A DNA stretch of 64,000 bases from Acinetobacter portensis (GTDB lineage Bacteria > Pseudomonadota > Gammaproteobacteria > Pseudomonadales > Moraxellaceae), in assembly GCF_009372215.1 (NCBI RefSeq), contig NZ_LWRV01000002.1:1-64000 (forward strand), written 5' to 3'. Below, piece after piece: positions 58,435-64,000 of the stretch. Position 1 is the first letter of the stretch. Each line of letters starts with the position of its first letter. Both the position numbers and the translations under genes were made by a program. The notes below the pieces were generated by a model. It was not told where the DNA came from. It saw only the letters and a list, made by a program, of their open reading frames with translations, and searched no databases.

Positions 58435-58537
58435 AATCCTCTCCCTAGCCCTCTCCTTTAAAAAGGAGAGGGAACTACGCGTATCAAATGGATGATGTGA
58501 CAAGTCTCCCTTTTTAAAGGGAGATTTAGAGGGATTT
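58435..58537. repeat. REP/MITE-like double-palindrome repeat
   Basis: Two hairpins lie close together: an 11-bp stem (58449-58459 with 58462-58472) and a 9-bp stem (58505-58513 with 58516-58524). Both are built on CTCCCTTT/AAAGGGAG-type sequence, and the outer ends (AATCCTCTCCCTAG and the inverse of AGAGGGATTT) are roughly inverted copies of each other. The whole unit is about 100 bp, carries no gene and resembles dispersed repeats of the CCCTCTCC type seen in many gamma-proteobacteria. Copies elsewhere in the genome would confirm it. Confidence 0.65.
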
Positions 58538-58648
58538 GGAAGTCACACATAAAGAAAGACCTTGAACGTTGAATACGTCCTAAGTCTTCGAATTTGATGA
58601 TTGAGGATATTTTTTTGATGGTCATATTGTTTCTAATAAGAGCTTTTT
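58538..58648. other. Intergenic stretch before the RES gene
   Basis: These bases, together with 58323-58434 on the other side of the repeat, hold no supported gene or structure. Confidence 0.5.
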
Positions 58649-58774
58649 TTGATTAATTATATATTAGAATTTAGATGTTTTACTTCTTCTCAAATTGATG
58701 TTTGTAATATTACAAAAGATAAAGAAATTTTTGAAAGCCTGCTGCGATTAAAATATAGGATGGATAATGGTTAA
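58649..58774 (+). CDS. Possible 41-residue ORF overlapping the RES gene
   Basis: A frame opening with TTG at 58649 (AAGAG upstream) encodes 41 residues, with FTSSQIDVCNITKDKEIFES in the middle and LLRLKYRMDNG at the end. It overlaps the start of the RES-domain gene by eight bases. The charged, non-repetitive composition looks protein-like, and the overlap would fit a coupled partner such as an antitoxin. It could equally be the 3' remnant of a longer gene, or chance. Confidence 0.25.
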   Translation: MINYILEFRCFTSSQIDVCNITKDKEIFESLLRLKYRMDNG

Positions 58775-59633
58775 TAATTTAGATCTGATAAAATCAGATA
58801 TTAATGAATACTTAGATAAGATAAATTTAAAAGAACTTAAGACTAGGATTAGAAATTTTAGATCTTTACCTAGGCATAAGCTTTCTGATAAAGAGTTAAT
58901 GGATGAAGTATATAAAGTTCTTGAGATAGATAATCATTTTATATTACAGCCTCATTTTCGTACCTATCCTGTAGGAAGCTATTTTTATAGAATTAGGAAG
59001 CTCTCACAACCTAATATTTCAGAATTGCGATCTGAAAATGACTTTTGGAATGTGCCAAAAGATTTAATTACTTATTATCAAAGGTTGAATCAGCCGAAAG
59101 AAAGTTTGCTGTATACAGCGTTGGATGTTGAAACAGCGATAGTTGAAACTCGCTTGAAAGAAAATGATTTTTTCTGCTTAATGATTTATGAAAATATTAA
59201 ACCTATTAAAGCTGTTTGTATTGGTACAAGTTTTAGTGAAGATTTAAGGTTAATAGAAATTGAAGATTTTTTAGCAGAAGAATTTTGTAAACCTGTTGGT
59301 ATTGGTATAGAGCATTTTTACAGAACATCTGAATTAATAGCAAAAAACTTTTTTGATTTACCGCCAGAAGAAGTTCAAGATGCGTGGGAATATCCTTCTG
59401 TGCAAGATAGAAAGAAATTTAACATTTGTTTTAGACCTCAATTAGGAAAAAAACTTTTGAAGTTAAATGGCTCACTAATTTGCAAATATGGTAGAGAAAA
59501 CACTTTTGCACCACTTGCTGTTCAAGATGGATTTGGGGAAGATTTAACACCAAATATTTATCATTTTGATGAAAATTTAGTAAAAAAAATTGCTCCTAAG
59601 TTTACTTGTGAATATCGGAAAAACCCGCTTTAA
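58767..59633 (+). CDS. RES-domain protein (possible NAD-consuming toxin)
   Basis: The 288-residue protein has a helical N-terminal region (1-60) and then a RES domain: GSYFYRIRKLS with the conserved Arg (about R75), LYTALDVETAIVETR with Glu (about E122/E127), and a C-terminal fold ending YHFDENLVKK. RES domains in Res-Xre toxin-antitoxin pairs bind and degrade NAD, but standalone members with N-terminal extensions are common and uncharacterised. No Xre-family antitoxin gene is present on either side. A terminator overlaps its stop. The domain call is fairly firm; toxin activity is inference. Confidence 0.7.
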   Translation: MVNNLDLIKSDINEYLDKINLKELKTRIRNFRSLPRHKLSDKELMDEVYKVLEIDNHFILQPHFRTYPVGSYFYRIRKLSQPNISELRSENDFWNVPKDLITYYQRLNQPKESLLYTALDVETAIVETRLKENDFFCLMIYENIKPIKAVCIGTSFSEDLRLIEIEDFLAEEFCKPVGIGIEHFYRTSELIAKNFFDLPPEEVQDAWEYPSVQDRKKFNICFRPQLGKKLLKLNGSLICKYGRENTFAPLAVQDGFGEDLTPNIYHFDENLVKKIAPKFTCEYRKNPL

Positions 59634-59647
59634 AGCGGGTTTTTTAT
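59619..59647. terminator. Bidirectional terminator, RES gene/gatB
   Basis: A perfect palindrome (AAAAACCCGCTTT and its complement) overlaps the stop of the RES gene and is followed by Ts. It also ends the convergent gatCAB operon. Confidence 0.85.
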
Positions 59648-59664
59648 TTCAAAATTAATCAGTC

Positions 59665-61137
59665 TTAACCAATCAATTTCTTCATCAATTCATTTACTTG
59701 AGCAGGGTTAGCCTTACCACGTGACGCTTTCATTACTTGACCAACAAGACCGTTGAAAGCTTTCTCTTTACCCGCTTTAAACTCTTCAACCATCTTCTCG
59801 TTAGCCGCAAGAACTTCCTTAATAATCGCTTCAATTGCGCCTGTATCAGTTTCCTGTTTCAAGCCTTTTTCGGCAATAATTTCGTCCGCAGTTTTGCCTT
59901 CTTCCCACATAAAGCCGAAAACTTGTTTCGCGATTTTACCGCTGATTGTATTGTCCACAATACGCGCGATCATACCGCCAAGTTTTTCCGCAGAAACAGG
60001 AGAATCTGCCAAATCTAAGCCTGCTTTATTTAAAGCACCTGAGAATTCACCCATCACCCAGTTTGCAGCAACTTTACCTTGAGCAGCACCGCCTGAAGCT
60101 TTCACAACAACTTCATAAAAGTCCGATAACTCTCGAGTTAAAGTTAAAACGTGTGCATCGTACTCAGTTACACCAAAGTCCGCTACAAAACGCTCACGAC
60201 GCGCTTTAGGTAACTCAGGTAACGCAGCACGAGCAGCTTCAACTTGCGCATCTGCAATAATTACAGGCAATAAGTCAGGGTCTGGGAAGTAGCGGTAATC
60301 GTTCGCTTCTTCTTTAGAACGCATAGAACGCGTTTCCATTTTCACAGGGTCGAACAAACGCGTTTCTTGGTCGATTTTACCGCCATCTTCCAAAATATCC
60401 ATTTGACGTTCAATTTCAACATTGATCGCTTGTTCAATGAAACGGAATGAGTTCAAGTTTTTCAACTCGCAACGCGTACCAAACTCATTACCCGGACGAC
60501 GTAACGACACGTTACAGTCACAACGGAATGAACCTTCCGCCATGTTACCGTCAGAAATACCTAACCAACGCACTAAAGTGTGAATCGCTTTAATATAAGC
60601 AACTGCTTCTTCAACAGAGCGCATATCGGGTTCAGATACGATTTCTAAAAGTGGCGTACCTGCACGGTTTAAATCGATACCTGACATACCTTCAAATTGG
60701 TCATGAATCGATTTACCTGCATCTTCCTCAAGGTGTGCACGTGTTACGCCAATGCGTTTAATGCCATCTTCAAGTTGAATGTCGATATGACCCAAGCCCA
60801 CAATTGGGTTGTCCATTTGGCTAATTTGGTAGCCTTTTGGCGAGTCAGGGTAGAAATAGTTTTTACGTGCAAACACAGAAGCTTGGTCAATGTAAGCATC
60901 AATACCCAAACCAAAGCGAATCGCTAAATCTACAACTTCTTTGTTCAATACAGGAAGTACGCCCGGCATTGCTAAATCTACAAGGCTCGCTTGTGTATTT
61001 GGATCATTACCAAAAATAGTCGATGAACCTGAGAAAATTTTAGTATTGGTTGCAAGCTGAGTGTGAATCTCGATACCAATAACCACTTCCCAACCATCAA
61101 TTAAGTTAGATTTTGGTTTAGCAGCGTTCTTAGACAT
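59665..61137 (-). CDS. gatB: Aspartyl/glutamyl-tRNA(Asn/Gln) amidotransferase subunit B
   Basis: The 490-residue subunit activates Glu-tRNA(Gln) or Asp-tRNA(Asn) for transamidation. It begins with [21 protein letters not shown], has [14 protein letters not shown] and [12 protein letters not shown], and a C-terminal helical GatB/YqeY tail ([13 protein letters not shown] onward). It overlaps gatA by one base in the order gatC-gatA-gatB. Confidence 0.97.
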   Translation of the reverse strand: MSKNAAKPKSNLIDGWEVVIGIEIHTQLATNTKIFSGSSTIFGNDPNTQASLVDLAMPGVLPVLNKEVVDLAIRFGLGIDAYIDQASVFARKNYFYPDSPKGYQISQMDNPIVGLGHIDIQLEDGIKRIGVTRAHLEEDAGKSIHDQFEGMSGIDLNRAGTPLLEIVSEPDMRSVEEAVAYIKAIHTLVRWLGISDGNMAEGSFRCDCNVSLRRPGNEFGTRCELKNLNSFRFIEQAINVEIERQMDILEDGGKIDQETRLFDPVKMETRSMRSKEEANDYRYFPDPDLLPVIIADAQVEAARAALPELPKARRERFVADFGVTEYDAHVLTLTRELSDFYEVVVKASGGAAQGKVAANWVMGEFSGALNKAGLDLADSPVSAEKLGGMIARIVDNTISGKIAKQVFGFMWEEGKTADEIIAEKGLKQETDTGAIEAIIKEVLAANEKMVEEFKAGKEKAFNGLVGQVMKASRGKANPAQVNELMKKLIG

Positions 61138-62615
61138 TATGCATTCTCCTCAGCAATTGCCGCGCGTTTTGTATGCCAATCGGTTGCTTGTTGGTACTGA
61201 TGCACCACAGACAACAATTGAGATTCTGACCAGTAGTTACCAATCAGCTGTAAGCCAACAGGTAGGTTATCTTTGTCAAAACCAACAGGCGCGTTAATTG
61301 CAGGTAAGCCTGCTAGGTTCACTGCGATGGTGTAGATGTCACCCAAGTACATTTCAACTTGAGATAAATTTGCACCAATTTTATAAGCCGTAGTTGGTGC
61401 CGCAGGAGCTGCAATCACATCTACAGATTCAAATGCTTTTAAGAAGTCTTGTTGAATTAAACGACGTACTTTTTGTGCTTTTACATAGTACGCATCGTAA
61501 TAACCCGCAGAAAGTGCATAAGTACCAATAAGGATACGTTGCTGAACTTCCTTACCAAAACCTTCTGAACGTGAACGTTTGTATAAGTCCATGAGGTCTA
61601 CAGGGTTTTCACAGCGGTAGCCATAACGAACACCGTCAAAACGCTGTAAGTTAGAAGATGCTTCAGCAGGAGCGATGAGGTAATAAGTTGGAACATAAGC
61701 ATCTGTCATGGTGAGATCAATCTCAACCAATGTTGCGCCCATTTCTTCTAACTTTTTAAGTGATTCTTCAACACGTGCTTTAACGTCTGCATCTAAACCT
61801 TGAACATTGAAGTACTGTTTAGGAATACCAATGCGTAAACCTTTAACCGATGTACCGTTCAAGTTCGCAACGTAGTTATCTACATCTTTTTGAATTGATG
61901 TTGAATCTTTAGCGTCATGACCTGCCATTACGTTCATGAGGTACGCACAGTCTTCAGCCGAACGCGCCATAGGACCACCTTGGTCTAAAGATGATGCATA
62001 AGCAATCATACCAAAACGTGACACACGACCATAAGTTGGTTTAAGCCCTGTAAGACCACAGAATGATGCAGGTTGGCGAATTGAACCACCTGTATCTGTA
62101 CCTGTAGAAATTGGTGCTAAATCGGCAGCAACGGCAGCAGCAGAACCGCCAGATGAACCACCTGGAACACGATCAAGCGCCCAAGGGTTTTTGGTTGCGC
62201 CAAAGTAAGATGATTCACTTGTAGAACCCATGGCAAATTCGTCCATGTTTACTTTACCAAGTGTCACTAAGCCCGCAGCTTTACCTTTCGCTACAACGGT
62301 TGCGTCGTAAGGAGAGATAAAATTGTCCAGCATTTTAGAACCAGCAGTGGTTTTAATGCCTTGGGTACAAAAAATATCTTTATGTGCAATGGGCACACCT
62401 GTTAATGCTGTTGCATGACCCGCTTTAAGTGCAGCATCGGCAGCATCGGCTTGAGCCAAAGCTTGTTCAGGCGTAACCGTTACATAAGATTGAACTTGCG
62501 TATCAATTTTTGCGATACGTTTTAAATAATGTTCGGTAAGTTCTCGTGAAGAGAATTTGGCTTGTGCTAAACCCTCTGAAAGTTCACGAATCGATAAGCG
62601 ATGTAAATCTGACAT
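61137..62615 (-). CDS. gatA: Aspartyl/glutamyl-tRNA(Asn/Gln) amidotransferase subunit A
   Basis: The 492-residue amidase makes ammonia from glutamine for GatB. The Ser-cisSer-Lys triad is visible as K79 (AHKDIFC), S154 ([12 protein letters not shown]) and S178 (DTGGSIRQP). It lies in the gatCAB operon, 51 bp after gatC. Confidence 0.97.
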   Translation of the reverse strand: MSDLHRLSIRELSEGLAQAKFSSRELTEHYLKRIAKIDTQVQSYVTVTPEQALAQADAADAALKAGHATALTGVPIAHKDIFCTQGIKTTAGSKMLDNFISPYDATVVAKGKAAGLVTLGKVNMDEFAMGSTSESSYFGATKNPWALDRVPGGSSGGSAAAVAADLAPISTGTDTGGSIRQPASFCGLTGLKPTYGRVSRFGMIAYASSLDQGGPMARSAEDCAYLMNVMAGHDAKDSTSIQKDVDNYVANLNGTSVKGLRIGIPKQYFNVQGLDADVKARVEESLKKLEEMGATLVEIDLTMTDAYVPTYYLIAPAEASSNLQRFDGVRYGYRCENPVDLMDLYKRSRSEGFGKEVQQRILIGTYALSAGYYDAYYVKAQKVRRLIQQDFLKAFESVDVIAAPAAPTTAYKIGANLSQVEMYLGDIYTIAVNLAGLPAINAPVGFDKDNLPVGLQLIGNYWSESQLLSVVHQYQQATDWHTKRAAIAEENA

Positions 62616-62666
62616 AAGAAGTATTCTTTACGTATATATGAAATAAATGGTTAGACTGAATAAAAA

Positions 62667-62981
62667 TTATTCGATCACACGAGGAACTAAATACAAGCCT
62701 TCCTGAACAGCAGGAGCAACGGCTTGATATTCATCACGGTGATTATTTTCAGTCACCACGTCTTCACGTAATGGTTGAGGATTGTCAAATGGGCTCTTTA
62801 ATGGCTCTACACCGTCAGTGTTGATGCTCTTTAAAGTGTCCATCATTCCTAGAATTTTATTTAAACTTTCCGCGTATTCAGTAGATTGTGCGTCATTTAA
62901 AGAAAGACGCGCAAGGTGTGCAATCTGTGATACGGTTTGTGCATTTAAATCTTCAGAATGCTGTGCATCTGATGTAGACAT
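62667..62981 (-). CDS. gatC: Aspartyl/glutamyl-tRNA(Asn/Gln) amidotransferase subunit C
   Basis: This 104-residue protein stabilises the GatAB complex. It has the family segments VSQIAHLARLSLNDAQ and LNKILGMMDTLKSINTDGVEPL, and the C-terminal YLVPRVIE. It is the first gene of the operon and is divergent from mreB by 134 bp. Confidence 0.95.
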   Translation of the reverse strand: MSTSDAQHSEDLNAQTVSQIAHLARLSLNDAQSTEYAESLNKILGMMDTLKSINTDGVEPLKSPFDNPQPLREDVVTENNHRDEYQAVAPAVQEGLYLVPRVIE

Positions 62982-63115
62982 AACATCACCTAAAATCAGT
63001 ATTAAAAAAAAATCAAAATATCATGCGATATAATAAGCGATTGACTTGTTCAAATCATCACATTTAGTTAAAGTTGTCGCTTGCGCTCACATAACGATTA
63101 ATAGAGAACGACTCC

Positions 63116-64000
63116 GTGATTCTAAAACGACTAATTGGCTTGTTTTCACCAGACTTAGCCATAGACTTAGGTACAGCAAATACACTTATTTATGCACCAG
63201 GAAGAGGCATTATATTAAATGAGCCCACGGTTGTGGCGATTCGTCATAGTGGTTCTCAAAAAATCGTTGCCGCTGTAGGTCTTGATGCTAAACAAATGTT
63301 AGGTCGTACACCTGCTAACATTTCTGCAATTCGCCCAATGAAAGATGGTGTAATTGCTGACTTCGAAGTCACAGAAACAATGTTGAACCAATTTATTAGT
63401 AAAGTACATGAAAAACGCTTATTTCCACCAGCACCTCGTGTTGTGGTTTGTGTTCCATGTAAATCGACTTTAGTTGAACGCCGTGCAATTCGTGAAGCAG
63501 TATACAATGCTGGTGCCCGTGATGTACGTTTAATTGAAGAACCAATGGCTGCTGCTATTGGTGCAGGTATGCCTGTTGAACAAGCTTGTGGTTCTATGGT
63601 TGTAGATGTTGGTGGTGGTACCACTGAAATTGCAATTATTTCATTACAAGGTTGTGTTTACGCAGATTCACTACGTATTGGTGGTGATGTATTCGATGAA
63701 CAAATTATTAACTATGTTCGTAAAGCGCATGGTTGTGTAATTGGTGAAACGACTGCAGAAAATATTAAAAAAGAAGTGGGTATGGCATTACCAGACGAAG
63801 GTGCAAAACCACTAGAAATTGAAGTTCGTGGTCGTAACCTTGCAGAAGGTGTACCTCGTTCAATTACTGTAACTTCTGACGAAATTTCACAAGCCATTTC
63901 AGATCCATTACAAAGCATTATTCAAGCTGTAAAATCTGCACTTGAACAAACGCCTCCTGAATTATCTTCAGATATTGCAGAGCGCGGTATTGTATTAACA
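63116..64000 (+). CDS. mreB: Rod shape-determining protein MreB (5' part)
   Basis: The open frame starts at GTG 63116 and runs off the right edge after 295 codons. It begins [23 protein letters not shown] and has the actin-fold phosphate loops [10 protein letters not shown] and [13 protein letters not shown], with [11 protein letters not shown] and [12 protein letters not shown] between and after them. MreB forms membrane-bound filaments that direct cell wall synthesis. The GTG is preferred because the usual MreB N-terminus follows directly; no strong ribosome binding site is seen. Confidence 0.95.
   Translation, partial: MILKRLIGLFSPDLAIDLGTANTLIYAPGRGIILNEPTVVAIRHSGSQKIVAAVGLDAKQMLGRTPANISAIRPMKDGVIADFEVTETMLNQFISKVHEKRLFPPAPRVVVCVPCKSTLVERRAIREAVYNAGARDVRLIEEPMAAAIGAGMPVEQACGSMVVDVGGGTTEIAIISLQGCVYADSLRIGGDVFDEQIINYVRKAHGCVIGETTAENIKKEVGMALPDEGAKPLEIEVRGRNLAEGVPRSITVTSDEISQAISDPLQSIIQAVKSALEQTPPELSSDIAERGIVLT

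Overview
The window looks like a chromosomal segment of an Acinetobacter species. The evidence is low G+C, a pimeloyl-ester esterase/bioAFCD biotin cluster without bioB, the rpmF-fabD-fabG-acpP order, gatCAB divergent from mreB, and several Acinetobacter-type hypothetical proteins. No rRNA, tRNA, CRISPR array, insertion sequence or phage gene was found. The species cannot be named from the sequence alone.

Layout. (1) 1-5008: the downstream part of a chaperone-usher fimbrial operon (chaperone, usher, two-domain tip adhesin, minor subunit); the major pilin is presumably just outside the left edge. (2) 5140-10260: a small hypothetical gene, then an oxygenase group of TauD-like dioxygenase, flavin monooxygenase, glutathione-dependent formaldehyde dehydrogenase (class III ADH) and PhyH-like dioxygenase. 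(3) 10722-16705: MHS-family transporter, thiolase, muconolactone isomerase, a LysR gene broken by one in-frame TGA, 3-oxoadipate enol-lactonase and the two 3-oxoacid CoA-transferase subunits. This is the lower beta-ketoadipate pathway without any ring-cleavage or muconate cycloisomerase gene. (4) 16895-23569: CaiB/BaiF CoA-transferase, itaconyl/mesaconyl-CoA hydratase-like protein, CitE-like lyase and acyl-CoA dehydrogenase, divergent from a LysR regulator and a second MHS transporter. This matches itaconate/methylsuccinate catabolism. (5) 23652-64000: mostly core genes: dusC, ypjD/ffh, coaX-birA, TauE, GntR, smc-zipA-ligA, rlmF, bacterioferritin, a lipoprotein alkaline phosphatase, biotin synthesis, rluB-scpB-scpA, a TsaC/YciO protein, epmC, yceD-rpmF-fabD-fabG-acpP, kbp, sbmA, a RES-domain protein, gatCAB and the start of mreB.

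How the genes may work together. Sections 3 and 4 can be read as one route. A (methyl)muconolactone would be imported, isomerised, opened, CoA-activated and cleaved by the thiolase. If the substrate carries a methyl group, thiolysis gives acetyl-CoA and methylsuccinyl-CoA. The adjacent operon would oxidise methylsuccinyl-CoA, hydrate the product to citramalyl-CoA and split it to pyruvate and acetyl-CoA. An exact match to the BenM/CatM operator consensus (ATAC-N7-GTAT) lies upstream of the first transporter. This joined pathway is inference and is the main candidate for an undescribed system here.

Starts were moved from the longest open frame wherever a ribosome binding site or family length argued for it; the reason is given in each entry. 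Residue numbers refer to the start chosen here. All family assignments come from reading the sequence, not from database searches.
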